Positions 35,240 through 48,335 of a DNA stretch of 64,000 nt are shown here, piece after piece (positions within the stretch are counted from its first letter, which is position 1; each line of letters begins with the position of its first letter). Location of the stretch: assembly GCA_035222895.1 (NCBI GenBank), contig JAVYIG010009879.1, positions 1 to 64,000 on the forward strand, read 5' to 3'. The stretch is from Strongylocentrotus droebachiensis. Lineage: Eukaryota > Echinodermata > Echinoidea > Camarodonta > Strongylocentrotidae. The notes under the pieces were generated by a model. That model saw only the letters and a list, made by a program, of their open reading frames with translations, made no database searches and was not told the origin of the DNA. A program made the translations under genes and the position numbers.

Positions 35240-36481
35240 GCAACTATGTGAAAGTGCAAAAATATCGCCAGGAAGGCAGAGGACACGTCAAACCTGGTAT
35301 CGGAAGATGATGCTGTGTAGAAGCGAAAGAGACGTCTTTCCCCAGAGATTTAGCAAATCTTCTAGTGATTCCGGAAGTGACGCTGGTAAGTATTTGTCTC
35401 TTGATGGTTAGTAGTGCTTGGCTCAGCCAGAGACTTATAATTTACATCTTATTTCTCGTTTTCTTCAAAATCCAACAGATGATGAAAACCTAAGATAATT
35501 TATTTGGGATAGCTAGACCTGCTTTGTGTCCCAGCCATGCAAAATGATGATTAATAGATGTGGCACCATTCCGGCAAAACTGGAAATTAATTTGTAATCT
35601 AGGCATAAATTTCGGACAAGAAGTTTGCATTACCCAAAAGTTTGTTCAGTTTATGAGAATTCTTGTCATGTCTTGATATCCCTTTTAACATCTGCAATGT
35701 GTCTCTGTTTTTCAGATCTTGAATCAGTTCGGACCCAAGAAAACAACATGTACACGGAGGAACGACTAAGGCTGTGGCAGCAGAGTTACCAATGCCGAAA
35801 CTGAATGCGAAAGTCCAAGTCCACATCGCATTTTTCAGTTCCAACCCACAACTCCAGCAAGGGCTCGGGCTTCGGAAAGTAAGTTTTTTTCAGATAGCAT
35901 TTCACAAACGAATGTTTCTGAGGTTTTTTTTATCATCAGAACATATACTGTAGAGCGTATAAACTAACAAAACAACATTTGCCATTTGTACTAAGTTGCT
36001 ACACTAAAATACTGTTGGATTGGATAAGAGAGGCAGATTATCTTGGCGTACATGTAATTAATTTCATTAACAAGGCATGGGTATAGTTTTCTTACAGAAG
36101 AGTCGCTTTTAAATCCTTACAGTATGTATACTTTGTTGGAAGCGCTGCACAGGTGTCGCCTTTGAAGCTGGGTGATATATTCCTGATGTGACTAAATTGG
36201 ACAGCTATCAAACATATCTCGCCAAAATATCCTATTAATTTGCTGTCAAACTTTTTAATGACTTGAACTGTTATTATAATGTATTTTATGTGTCTGTTTT
36301 TTTCTTCTCAGGCAATTTTCAAGTGCAGGTACTGTGTACGCTGCAGAGGCTGGAGGAAGGGCAGCAGCAGCTGACGCAGTTGGTACAAAAACTGCTTTTG
36401 TCCAAATCGGGAGCGGCCGTTGATGTGGAAGACCTGAGGGAGCCGTTTACCGAACCAGTGAACACCAAATTTTCATTCAAG
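35240..36481 (+). pseudogene. Spliced gene inside the TIR transposon (DUF4806-like?)
   Basis: Three exons with canonical borders are 35,240-35,385, 35,716-35,878 and 36,312-36,481, preceded by an untranslated exon ending GAG|GTAAGC at 34,084. The likely start is ATG 35,307. Readable parts are a serine-rich stretch (SKSSSDSGSDAD), MYTEERLRLWQQSYQ, a Pro/Arg-rich segment (FQFQPTTPARARASE) and the coiled-coil-like LCTLQRLEEGQQQLTQLVQK. Exon 2 needs a one-base frameshift near 35,785 to join exon 3 in frame, and no exons are visible after 36,481, so it looks broken. The layout recalls transposon-borne DUF4806 proteins of unknown function; that likeness is from memory and tentative. Confidence 0.4.
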
Positions 36482-36706
36482 GTAGATTAAGATACCTTCA
36501 TTCAGGGGCAATGCAAAAATCCTAAAACTCATATTGAGACCAAATTTGACCATTTCAGCTAATAATGGAGAAACTTTATCAGCGACATAACAGTTTTGTT
36601 GGTGCATCTTTTTGGATTGAATTGCCAACATCTTGTTGAGGATGCAAGACAAAGTTGTATAGGTCTGTAAATTTACTACTTTTTGTAAGGATGCTGAAAC
36701 CGATGG

Positions 36707-36866
36707 CCCGAATTCACAAAGGAGGTTTGAGCTCAAACCTTGGTTTTCGTACGTCATATGACGCGTTTTACGCGTTTTTTACAAACCTGGTTTGTAAAGA
36801 ACAAAAGGAGGTTTGGCGAAACAAAAGGAGGTTTGAGCTCAAACCTTGCTTTGTGAATTCGGGCCA
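36707..36866. mobile_element. MITE with GGCCCGAATTCACAAAG ends
   Basis: GGCCCGAATTCACAAAGGAG at the left and CTTTGTGAATTCGGGCC at the right are inverted copies. GAGGTTTGAGCTCAAACC occurs near both ends. It lies in the 3' half of the TIR transposon, so it is a nested insertion. Confidence 0.75.
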
Positions 36867-38639
36867 ATGTGTGTGCTGCCAAACTCTCTTATAACCTTGT
36901 CTTCCATATTCATAGACCCTTAAATTTGAGTATTCATATTTGCCTGTTAATAATTCATATCAACTAATTTCTATCAGTTTATTGTAAATAGCTTTTTGTA
37001 GATTGTTCATGTGTTTTGTGTTGATTTTATATTTGAAGTAAGATGCAAGGTCCAATGCAAGGCTTCTGGGAAATTTTGACCTGCCCACTAAATCTTTGGT
37101 CGATCAAAAGGACAATTTTGTACTCGGATTTAAAGGGGAAATCTACCCTAGAAATTTCACTGCTTCAATCAAAGGAGACAAATTTGAACAAAATTAAAAA
37201 TAAGAAATGGGCAAACTCGGTAAGGAAAACAAAGTAAGGAAACTACTCTTTTTTTACATTTTCTAGTAAATTACTCTCGGCTATTCAAATTGACAATGCT
37301 GATGACATCTTGAGTAGCTCTAAATTCACTTTGTACACAAAAATTCACATTTTCTAACCCCCATAGTCAAAGCATGTTGTCTAGAAAGCTATTCGTCATT
37401 AGTAATCTGAACATACTCTGATTAAAAGCTGTGGAAATGTGTAACTTTAAGGAAAATTTAGAAAATATGAAATTTTGAGTACAAAGTTGATGGATAGCTA
37501 CTCACAGTTGGTGTCATCATTGTTGCCAATTTGTAGAGCTGAAAAGAGTGTAGTTTCCTTGTGTTTTTTTGCCGTACTTTCACTTGAAATGTGACTTCTT
37601 AAAATAGTCACATTTTTATCACTTGTAGAAGTTGATGAGAAAGTAAATACATGTACTCTTTTGAATAGTTATAATTTGCACCGGATGATGAAGCTAATCC
37701 TGGGTGGAGGCACATAGTTAAATCGGTTATTCACATGTATTTAATGATAATTTGTGACATTTTGTTAAAAGTTTCTGGTGAATTTATTCACATTGAATTT
37801 GATATAGTACACAAAAAATTAAATCCACTATTTGGTTTTACCAAAGATCAAGACTTATTGTAGAAAGATTTCTTAATCATTTGCTGGGGCATCTTTTTGG
37901 CATGAATTGCCAGGTTCTGTAAATAACTCAAATTGCTTTTATAAAGTGTGTTACCAAAGTTGCTATATGTGTGCTGCCAAATTATTGACACTATTCAAAG
38001 TATTCATTTTATCTTGCCTTGTATATTCATAGAGACATAGACCCGTGAATTATATGAGTATTCATATTTGCCAGTTAATGAGGCATATCTTCAACTCATC
38101 TATCATTTTCTTATGTTTTATTTGTAGATTGTTCATGTGTTATGTATCTATAGTTTTAAAGGGATAGTTTAGTATTGGTCAAACTTAACTTTAAAACCAA
38201 AACCTGCACCATCACGGTGCAAAGTAATAATTACAAACAGCCAAGTAAAGCCCCTGTTATTATCAAAATGACCCGTTACTTTCAGTTTCTGCATTTAATT
38301 TTTGTTAAAATACTAATTAAATATCTATATCCATTGCTTTTTAAAGAACTATTCAGATTTTTTTTCTTCAAAGTAGTCTTCATGCATTTTTAATATTTTG
38401 AATAAAAATATATTTATGGATATTTCAGCCGTTTGTGAACCGATATTGATCAAAAAATAATTTATTCTGAATATTAGAATTGTATGTTCTTTCGGGGGCA
38501 CTTCGGGAAATACCAATACTCGTTTTCAAATATACATGATGTACTGTATTGCCAAGCCTTTGTACATATTTTGTAAATATGTTTGATAATAAATTCATAA
38601 AATCAATCAAATACATGTGTGACCTAGCGTTTATTAAAA

Positions 38640-39200
38640 ATTCACTGTATATTGGACGTTCTTAAAAGGTTTTCTGAACGTTCTTAAAACGTTTCCAGGA
38701 CGTTCTAGACGTTCTTAAAAGGCTTACTGAACGTTTTAAAAACGTTTCCAGGACGTTCTAGACGTTCTTAAAAGGTTTTCTGAACGTTCTCAAAACGTTT
38801 CCAGGATGTTCTGAACGTTCTTAAAAGGTTTTCTGAACGTTTTCAAAACGTTTCCAGTACATTCTACACGTTCTTAAAAGGTTCTCTTGGACATTCTAGA
38901 CGTTCTTTAAACGTCCTTGAAACGTTCTAGACGTTCCTAAAAGGTTTTCCGGACGTTTTTAAGGTTCTTAAAACGTTCTTAAAACGTCCCAAACGTCCGA
39001 CAGGTTTTCTGCAGGTCCTTGCACTTAAAAGCAAATCTATAAAAGGTTTTTTATTGGTTCTAAAAACGTTTAGAAAACGTTCAAAAAACGTCCATTTGGA
39101 ACGTTCCAAAAAACGTTTTCAACCTACCACAAATAGACGTCTTTAGAACGTTTTCACAAAACGTTTAGGAAACCAATTTGGAACCTTTTTAGAACGTTCA
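38640..39200. repeat. Subterminal tandem repeat of the TIR transposon
   Basis: About five tandem copies of a 50-60 bp unit containing GGACGTTCT, TAAAAGGTTTTCTGAACGTT and AAAACGTTTCCAGGA, followed by looser ACGTT words. Such subterminal arrays often serve as transposase binding sites; that role is inferred. Confidence 0.75.
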
Positions 39201-39309
39201 GAAAACGTCCAATTGTTACTTGGGTAGCCAAACATTTTGTAATCTTACAGGCAATTTTATTGTATTATGTCAACTTTGTCAAGGATATCAAATGGGGTCG
39301 TTTAGAAAT

Positions 39310-39930
39310 GACTACTACCAAAGTAGTAGTTTACGCACATTACCAATATGGTATTTTACAAACAACATGAATATGGTAGATTTCAGGCATTACCACTGTG
39401 GTAGTTTTAACATAATCATACTGTGGTTGTTACACGCATTGCCACTGTGGTATTTTAAACATATTACTAGTGTGGTCGATTACACACGTAACTACTGTGG
39501 TCGTTCACACATATTCCCACTTCAGTACCTTAAACACATCACCACTGTGGTAGTTTACACGCATTACCACTGCGGTAGTTTACACGCATTACCACTGTGG
39601 TAGTTTACACGTAATTATACTGTGGTAGTTTACACACATTACTACTGTGAGCTTTTACATATATAACCACTGATGTTGTTTACACACTTTAACACTGTGG
39701 CAGTTTACACCCATTCCCACTGCGGTAGTTTACCCATATTACCACTATATTACTTTAAACTTATTCCCACTGTGGTTTACACCTATTCCAACTGTGGTCG
39801 TTTACACACATTTCAACTATGGTAGTTTACCTATATCATTACTATAATACTTTAAACACATCAACATTGTGGTAGCTTAACAAATACACACATTGCCACT
39901 GTTGTAATTTACACATATATCCACATACAG
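39310..39930. repeat. 25-bp minisatellite downstream of locus C
   Basis: About 22 units of the ACTGTGGTAGTTTACAC repeat and variants, immediately right of the TIR transposon. Confidence 0.9.
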
Positions 39931-40249
39931 TATATCCATATATCCTTTTTTCTGTTTATTATCATCTACGATCTGATGTTGACTTTCTCTCTTTATATCT
40001 TTTTTTCACTGCTCTACCCATCTCCTCTGCATACCTTCGTTTGGTCCTCTTCAACTCTCTCGCTCTATCGGAAACCTGATGCCGAAACTTATGTCATGTA
40101 ATTATCCAACTAAAGCTATTATGAAATTAGTTTACCATTACTTAAACTGTTTATGATTCTGATTATTTTTTTATCTCTGTAAACTCTTACCGATGAAAAA
40201 GAAATTTGTGGTAATTTACACACATAACGACCGTGGATGTTTACACACG

Positions 40250-41525
40250 TTACCACTGTGGTAGTTTACACACATAAGCTGTCCCATGGTATTGATTGTC
40301 ACCGTCCGAATCACAAGCGAAATCATTCCACTTATAGGACGAACCGAACACGGCGCAGTCCTGGTTCCCACCATAGCTGTTAGGCTGTCCGCTCTTCCAG
40401 ATCTCATAGTCTAGACTCGAGCCGTCACTCCATTCCCAGCTAGCTTCCGTAGTCTGGTCATGCAGACCAATCCATACATAGGTAGTGGATGTAACCTATT
40501 AACAAAGAAGTATGTAGCATAATATTTAAAAGGGGATAAAGCAAGGAAAAAGGGTAGGGAAACGAGAGAGAAAGAAAGAGTACGAAAGAGAAAGAGAGAG
40601 AGAGAGAGGAGGGATGTTCATTCGTTTTTCTGTGATCACATCAAACTGCTTTTAGAGAGTGCCTTGTATTACATATTAATAATACAAAAAGCAAATACAA
40701 ACTATCAAAATGGGGGACAACAACAAACGATGGTAATCAAATAGGCCTATGAAAGATACTATCATGCTTTACTACACGGTTTATCTAAGAATTTAAGAAT
40801 TTTTAATTATAACAAGAACAAGGAAATATTTGTATAACAGGTTAACAATTTGGAATAAGATTCGTTCCCCATATTCGATTTGATCTGATCTGATTGCCAC
40901 AACGAAAAAGATTTTGATTTTAGAATTAACTAGAGCCCTTATCAGCACACAGATCTTTCTCTTTAATTACTGGCTTGAACTGTGCCTTTGCTTATACTCG
41001 ATTATACGTCCGTTTACAGTACCAATTAATAAGTCGTATTTGTTTCAATCTTGCCATTTCATTATCAAATATGAATCTCTGTAGCTCGGTGGCTATCATG
41101 TAATGCGTTGCAGTACGTTTTCTATATCTTTACTCATGATCCATTTCCCATTCTTTCCGTAATTTCTTCGCCTTTCTCTTCCATAGATAGGAGGGCCCTA
41201 TACAAGCATATTCTTCATGGGATTTACGCCCTCTTCCTTTTAAGTCACTATGCATTTTCAACCTATAGACTAGTATTATTTGAGTACTGTGTTAGTATGA
41301 AAAAATGGAAGAAATTAAATGCGATGTTGAACAGAAAAGAGAAATGAAATGCGTACCACTTTACTGTGGATGCTTTCATAAAGCACTGAAAGAAAGTCCA
41401 TCTCTTCTTTCGAATGGATAGAAGTGAGATGTCCAAGACTAGAGTCAACATCAGAACAAGGAACGGAGAAACCAGAGCAGTGCATCTCAGCTCCATGCCA
41501 AGTAATGTTTTTCACCAAGAAATAC
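40250..41525 (-). pseudogene. C-type lectin locus C, exons 2 and 3 without exon 1
   Basis: Exon 2 (41,357-41,525, 169 nt) and exon 3 (40,250-40,495) are open, in phase and bounded by good splice sites. They encode RYFLVKNITWHGAEMHC through a lectin-domain end with QPN and WND (YKWNDFAC) and the usual KLPQW terminus. Exon 1 is missing. About 320 bp upstream of exon 2, at 41,847, the intron 1 sequence jumps directly into the minisatellite of the next unit. The missing segment corresponds to several kilobases in the other units. Alone it has no start codon or signal peptide. It could still be used as an alternative exon pair by the start exon of locus B. Confidence 0.75.
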
Positions 41526-41854
41526 CTAGCGAGAAATTAGGAAGATGACAATATTCTAATTGAATCTGAAAGATTTTTGTTCTAAACTTACAAATTTAAA
41601 TCTGAAATAGTGTCAGGAGAATACACTGCCTTTAAAGAAGGTGTTCACTCCCTTCACTTGCTCATATTCTCCTAAACTGGATCGTTATCAGGCCCGTTCG
41701 GCAAGAATCAAGAAAACACTTCAGTTGTAAAAACAAAAGTCTAAAATTATAGTGCCAGAACTCTACCCACTTATTGGCAAGCTTGCTGCACCCTTCTTAC
41801 GGTAATCAAATATAACAAGATACATGTTCATACAAAAACGAGATAGAGAACAAA

Positions 41855-42360
41855 GTAGTAGTTTACGCACATTAACAATATGGTATTTTACAAACATCAC
41901 GAATATGGTAGATTACAGGCATTACCACTGTGGTAGTTTTAACATAATCATACTGTGGTAGTTTACACGCATGACCACTGTGGTAGTTTTAACATTCTCA
42001 TACTGTGGTAGTTTACACGCATTACCACTGTGGTAATTTACACGTAATAATAATGTGGTAGTTTACACATATTACCACTGTGGTTGTTTACACACATCAA
42101 CACTGTTGTAGTTTACACACATCACAAATGTGGCCGTTTACACATATTACCAATATAATACCTTAAACTTATTCCCACTGTGGTTTACACTTATTACTGC
42201 TGTTTGTCATTTACACACATTACTACTGTGAGCGTTTACACATATAACCACTGTTGTAGTTTACACACATCAATACTGTGGTAGTTTACACCTATTCCAA
42301 CTGTGGTCGTTTACACACATTCCCACTGTGGTAGTTTACCCATATCACCACTGCATACCT
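41855..42360. repeat. 25-bp minisatellite downstream of locus B
   Basis: About 19 units of the ACTGTGGTAGTTTACAC repeat. The left end abuts truncated intron 1 of locus C; the right end jumps into CATACCTTCGTTTGGTCCTC, so this array is itself a recombined copy. Confidence 0.85.
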
Positions 42361-42642
42361 TCGTTTGGTCCTCTTCAACTCTCTCGCTCTGTCGGAATCC
42401 TGATGCCGAAACTTATGTCATGTAACTTATCCAACTCAAATAAAGCCATTACGAATTCAGTTTACCCTTTATACTGTAACTGTTTAAGATTATGATTATT
42501 TCTTTTAGTAAATTGATCTCTGTAAACTTTTACCAGTTAAAAAGAAATTTCCGAATGGACAATATATATCTAATTTCAATTTCCACTTCACTTTCAATTT
42601 GTGGTAATTTACACACATTACCAGCGTGGTCGTTTACACACA

Positions 42643-45600
42643 TTACCACTGTGGTAGTTTACACACATAAGCTCTCGCAACGAATTGACTGTCACCGTCT
42701 GTGTCACAAGCGAGATCATTCCACGTTTATTTGTTGGACGCGTGAAACTCGGCGCAGTCCTGGTTTCCTCCATGGCTGTTAGGCTGTCCGCTCTCCCAGA
42801 TCTCATAGTCTAGACTCGAGCCGTCACTCCATTCCCAGCTAGCTTCCGTAGTCTGGTCATGCAGACCGATCCATACCCTGGTGGTTGTTATCTATTAGCA
42901 AAGAAATGTGTAGCATTTATTTCACAGGGAATAAAGCAAGGAAAAAGGCTGGGGAAACAAGGAAAGAAAGAAAGCTTTTAGAGAGTGCCTTGTTTACATA
43001 TTAATACGTATAAAGCAAATACAAATATGAAAAATGGGGAAGAACAACAAATGATGGCAATCAAATTGGCCTATGAAAAATTACCATCATGCCTTAATGC
43101 ACGATTATCTAAGAATATGAAGAATATTTTATTATCACAAGAAAAAAATAAAATAGATGTATAACAGATAAACGATTTGGAATGAGGTTCATTCCCCTAT
43201 TCGATCTGATCGCCATTTTGAAATAGACTTTGATTTTAGAATTAACTAGCCCTGATCAGCACACTTCTTTCTCGTTACTCGCTCGCTTGGACTGTACCTT
43301 TGCTTATTTTTGATCATACGTCCGTTTGCATTATCATTATAGAAGTCATATTTGTTTCAATCTTGCTATTTCATTATCAATAATGAATCCATGCAGATCG
43401 GTGGCTAACATGAAATTTGATGCTTAAGCGATATCTAACATGATGTACAAAGAGAAACAAATATTGAAATCATCCCTGATTACGTAATCACAATATAGGG
43501 GTATATACCGATGTCTAAAAAAAATTGTAAATTTTTGCTTTGAAGGTGTCCTTTTTCCCCAGAAAGTGCCCTTTTTTTATGGTGCCCTCCCACTTTGAAA
43601 GTCGCTCCTCCGCCTCTGCCTTTATCTTTACTCATAATCCATTTCCCTTTCTTTCCGGAATTTCTTCACCTTTCTCTTCTATATACAAGAGTACCTTACA
43701 CAAACTTATTCTTAATGAGATTTACGCCCTCTTCCTTTTATAGTAAGTTACTATGCATTTTAAACCCATTTACATCATTATAACGTAATTTGAATACTTT
43801 GTAAATGTGAGGAAAAAAATGGAAGAAATTAAATTCTTCTTTGAACAGAGAAGGGATGCAATGCGTACCAATTTATCACGGATGCTTTCGTAAAGCACCG
43901 AAAGAAAGGTCATCTCTTCTTTCGAATGGATAGAAGTGAGATGTCCAAGACTAGAGTCAACATCAGAACAAGGAACGGAGAAACCAGAGCAGTGCATCTC
44001 AGCTCCATGCCAAGTAATGTTTTTCACCGAAAAATACCTAGCGAGAAATTAGGAAGATGACAATATTCCAAATGAATCTGAAAGAATTTTTGTTCTAAAC
44101 TTACAAATTTAAATCTGAAATAGTGTCAGAAGAATACACTGCCTTTTAAGAAGGCGTTCACTTGTTTCACTTGCTTCACTTGCTCATATTCTCCTAAAAC
44201 TGAATCGTTATCATGCCCGCTCAGCAAGAATCACGAAAACACTTAAGTTTGAAGAAGAAAAAAAGTATAAAATTATAGTGCCAGAACTCTACCCTTTTAT
44301 TGGTAAGCTTGCTGCTCCTTTCTTACAGTAATCATATATAACAAGATACATGTTCATAAAAAAACGAGATAGGAAACAAAGAAATAAATCGGTAAAATGG
44401 TTAAGGAGTTAAAATAAAAAAATGTGAATAAAAACACATGAAATGATGTAGTGAGTGTACTTAGGGGTTTTGGAATAAACAAATTCATAAATAAGCCATA
44501 TCCAAAAGCAGAAAAAGCAAATGCACTGTACACGGAAGTGCTCATATGGGGCTTCACACGCTGGTAGCAACACTGCTTGGCCCTAACACTTAAGCCGTTT
44601 CGTGTCATCTTGAATATGAGAGCGAGAGCAATCCTTTCCATACACATTCTATATTTTCCAAACGGACATAACATGAATGACAAATCCCACAATTTTTTTT
44701 TGCTCGATATTACAAGATCTCAACGTTCTCTTGAAAACTGCAAATTAACAATCTCCTGATCTACAGTGTGAGTCCAAAAAAGTTTACACCTAGAAAATTG
44801 CCAATTATTTTTAAAATCATCAATGAACAGTAAATTATTATACATCTTATGAAAAAGTGTTTTATTCCAAATAATTTGGTATCATTTTGTGTGTGGTATG
44901 TGTTCACGCTGGGATGAATAGGAGACATTGTTTAAGAGAGTGCAAAAATCGACTTGCGCCAAAGTAATAAATGTGATGTTTGAATAAAACGATTGGGATT
45001 TGGGTAATAATTCTGTCTTTGCAGATCCAAATGACATCCCTAACAAAATTAATCATACCACACCTATCAAAATAATATCAAATATCAAAGAACATTTGTG
45101 CGTACGCGCGTGTCTGGATGTGTGTGTGTGTGTGTGACTTTGTTTCTGCAAAAAGCAAATGCAATGCATCTCATTTAAAACATTCAATTCATTCTCTCAC
45201 TTTGATACTTTGGCGCAAGTCGATTTTTGCACTCTCGCAAACAATGCCTCCTCTTCATCCAAGCGTAAACACATATCACACAAAAATGATACCAAACGAT
45301 CCGGGATATAACACTCTGTCAAAACATGTGTGATAATCTTTCGTTCATAGCTCACTTTTAAAATAAATGTCAATTTTCTGAGTTTAAACTTTGTTTTGAC
45401 TCACATGGTATAGAGATTTCGTTGTAGTGGATAAGTCTATGCATGGGCGTAAATCTGTAATTGATACCTATTGTTCAGGGGGGATGATCTATTCATTCAT
45501 CCCCCCCTGAACAATAGGTATTACGTAAGGATTGACGCCCACGAGTCTATGTAGATCCCATGGTTCACGGTTCGAGTCCCACCGCGGTACTAATGTCCTT

Positions 45601-46594
45601 TGGCAACGGGGGGCGTTTCACAAAACTTGTCATCAGTGACAAATGACAGTTTTTGTTATAAGCTACGGAAATCCTTGCTCTGATTGGTTATCAGCAGATT
45701 TGCCACTGATTTTTTTCATTTGTCATTGAAAAAATGCTTTGTGAAACGGGCCATTGGTGTCAAATGGGTGGGTACCCGGTAGGATGCGAACGTTAGTGTG
45801 GTTTGATTGCAATGTGTGCGCTTGTGAAATGGCACCTGCCGGAATCCCCCCCCCCCCTTTCCTCCAGAGGCGTCTTATTTTTTCGTACGCAAGCAAGCCC
45901 AGATTGAAACATAAAAATGCCTTTATCCCTAAAAATACCTTACAGGCGCGGGGCTAGGGTGCAAATAAAACCCCGACAAATCGTAAAAGCTTTTGAATTC
46001 TTAACGACTATCAAGGCCCTGTTCGAAGAGAGGAGCAAAATTCATCCAAAATTTACCTTCGCGTATTTCCCTTATTCTGGCTTCAAAGCTAATTAACATT
46101 TCACAGTACATACAAAATGATAATATTATTCTTCAAATCAATTTTCATTCAAAACTGTGGGGTATTTTTTTAAATATAGGCATTTTTCTGTTTCAGAGGT
46201 CAGTGAATCTGGGCTCGTTTGCATACAAAAAAATAAGACGTCCTCCGGGGTAGAGCATGTGCACTATCATGTGCAGATAAGCGAATGAATCCAATGACCG
46301 GAGTAATATAATAATTATAATGTGATCGCTTTGAACATCCACATTCACTATAGAAACGCAGTATTGAGCGCTATTAACAATGTGACTATTATCATTATTA
46401 CTACTATTATTATTATTATCATGATCATTATAATTATAATTAGTTTTTATTATGTATTCTTACCTGTAGCAGTTACTCTGGAAGGATGTCCACAGAGGAG
46501 GACACCCACACCCACCGGCTTTACAGCCCGGTAGGACCGGCAGCATCACAGCTGACGATGCGATGACCAAGATCGTGACTATCCTGTTGAACAT
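42643..46594 (-). pseudogene. C-type lectin locus B, stop codon in exon 3
   Basis: Exons 46,464-46,594, 43,869-44,037 and 42,643-42,891 keep lengths, phases and splice sites of the intact lectins. In exon 3 the codon before TWND is TAA (42,727-42,729), where the close relative locus A has TAT. The protein would end after QDCAEFHASNK and lose WND and the last two cysteines, so the lectin domain could not close. Exon 1 (MFNRIV, GCKAGG) and intron 1 are almost identical to those of locus E, pointing to a recent duplication. Because locus C directly downstream has good exons 2 and 3 but no exon 1, exon skipping from B exon 1 to C exon 2 could yield a complete lectin. Confidence 0.75.
43420..43620. 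mobile_element. Insertion in intron 1 of locus B
   Basis: The unit sequence is replaced between GAAATTTGATGC and TTTATCTTTACTCA by about 190 bp, including GTGTCCTTTTTCCCCAGAAA and GGTGCCCTCCCACTTTG, not present in other units. Family unknown. Confidence 0.45.
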
Positions 46595-47149
46595 TTTGGC
46601 TACAAATAAACGTCTGTCTTTTAGCAACTGTTCACAGCAATATTAAAAAATATATGTTTTGAATATGATGGATGTAGGCCTGATAATGAGGAAATGTATC
46701 CCGATACTCAGAATATATAGAAGGCTGAGCTTGTTTTGTTGTTTTTAATGTAGAGTCTATACGCCCATAAAGTGTAAGTTTTTCACATTAAAAAAAAAAA
46801 AAGATTTTAATATGACGGATGTTGGCACTGAGATAACGAAATGTAGGAAATCCGCTCCAGTTAAATGGACTCATTTCCTTTCTTTCTCTCTCTTCGTGTC
46901 TCTCTCTCTCATACATACATACACTCTCTCTATCTGCCTATCGTTCTATCTCTCTCCCTCTCGTCTATCAAATATCCCTATCTCTTTCTTCACCCATTCA
47001 TAATTTAGGTCAAACTAATTTTCTACTTTGATTGGATTCTTAAAATGATACATCTGATTAGCCAAACATTTTGTAATCTTACAGGCAATTTTATTTTATT
47101 ATGTCAACTTTGTGAAGGATATAAAATGGGGTCGTTTACAAATGACTAT

Positions 47150-48335
47150 TACCAAAGTAGTAGTTTAAGTACATTACCAATATGGTATTTTACAAACACC
47201 ACGAATATGGTAGATTACACGCATTACCACTATGGTAGTTTTAGAATAATCCCAATCATCCCCGAGGAGCGCAGGAGCGGGCGGCTCGCCGAGGTTCCCC
47301 GAGAGCCAGTATAGAAACAGCTATGCTTCGAATATTAAAACAGTCGATATATCTTTTATATACCGAACACACAACAAAATCTACAAAGAAATCTTACCTT
47401 ATCATTTTCTCTCTCTTCGTCTCTCTCTCTCTCTCTCTCTCTCTCGTATACAAACATACACTCTCTCTATCTGCCTATCGTTTTTTCTCTCTCCCTCTCG
47501 TCTATTAAATATCCCTATCTCTTTCTTCACCCATTCATAATTTAGGTCAAACTATTTTGCTACTCTCAATTCATTTGATTTGATTCTTAAAATGAAACAT
47601 CTGATTAGCCAAACATTTTGTAATCTTACAGGCAATTTAATTTTCTTATGTCAACTTTGTCAAGGATATCAAATGGGGTCGTTTTACAAATGACTACTAC
47701 CAAAGTAGTAGTTTACGCACATTACCAATATGGTATTTTACAAACAACATGAATATGGTAGATTACACACATTACCACTATGGTAGTTTTAACATAATCA
47801 TACTGTGGTTGTTTACACACATTGCCACTGTGGTATATTAAACATATTACCAGTGTGGTCGATTACACACGTAACTACTGTGGTCGTTTAGACATATTCC
47901 CACTGTAGTACCTTAAACACATCACCACTGTGGTAGTTTACACGCATTACCACTGCGGTAGTTTACACGTAATTATACTGTAGTAGTTTACACATATTAC
48001 CACTGTGGTAGTTTATACACATTTCCACTGCGGTAGTTTACCCATATTACCATTATATTACTTTAAACTTATTCCCACTGTGGTTTACACTTATTACTGC
48101 TGTTTGTCGTTTACACACATTACTACTGTGAGTGTTTACTCATATAACCACTGTTGTAGTTTACACATATCAACACTGTTGTAGTTTACACCTATCACCA
48201 CGGTGGTCGTTTACACACATTCCCACTATGGTAGTTTACCCATATCATTACTGTAATACTTTAAACACATCAACATTATGGTGGCTTTAAACAATACACA
48301 CATTGACACTGTGGTAATTTACACATATATCCACA
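47150..48335. repeat. 25-bp minisatellite arrays downstream of locus A
   Basis: A short array (47,150-47,250) and a long array (47,690-48,335) flank the same GC-rich and CT-rich segment that is found at 15,656-15,955. Confidence 0.85.

Larger units (their letters stand above)
33297..39224 (+). mobile_element. 5.9-kb TIR transposon with ACGTT-rich subterminal repeats
   Basis: The insert splits GATTAGCCAAACATTTTG, a sequence continuous in other units, and duplicates TA. The ends CCCAGCAAACA and (complement) CCCAAGTAACA form short inverted termini. Inside each end are many AACGTTTT and AAAACGTT words. On the right, 38,650-38,960 holds tandem copies of a unit of about 57 bp (GACGTTCTTAAAAGG...AACGTTTCCAGGA). 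The interior carries a TATA-like promoter (about 33,920), an untranslated first exon to 34,084, and three coding exons. No transposase motif was recognised, so the superfamily is left open; a 2-bp TA duplication would suit ISL2EU-like or Tc1-like groups. Confidence 0.7.
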
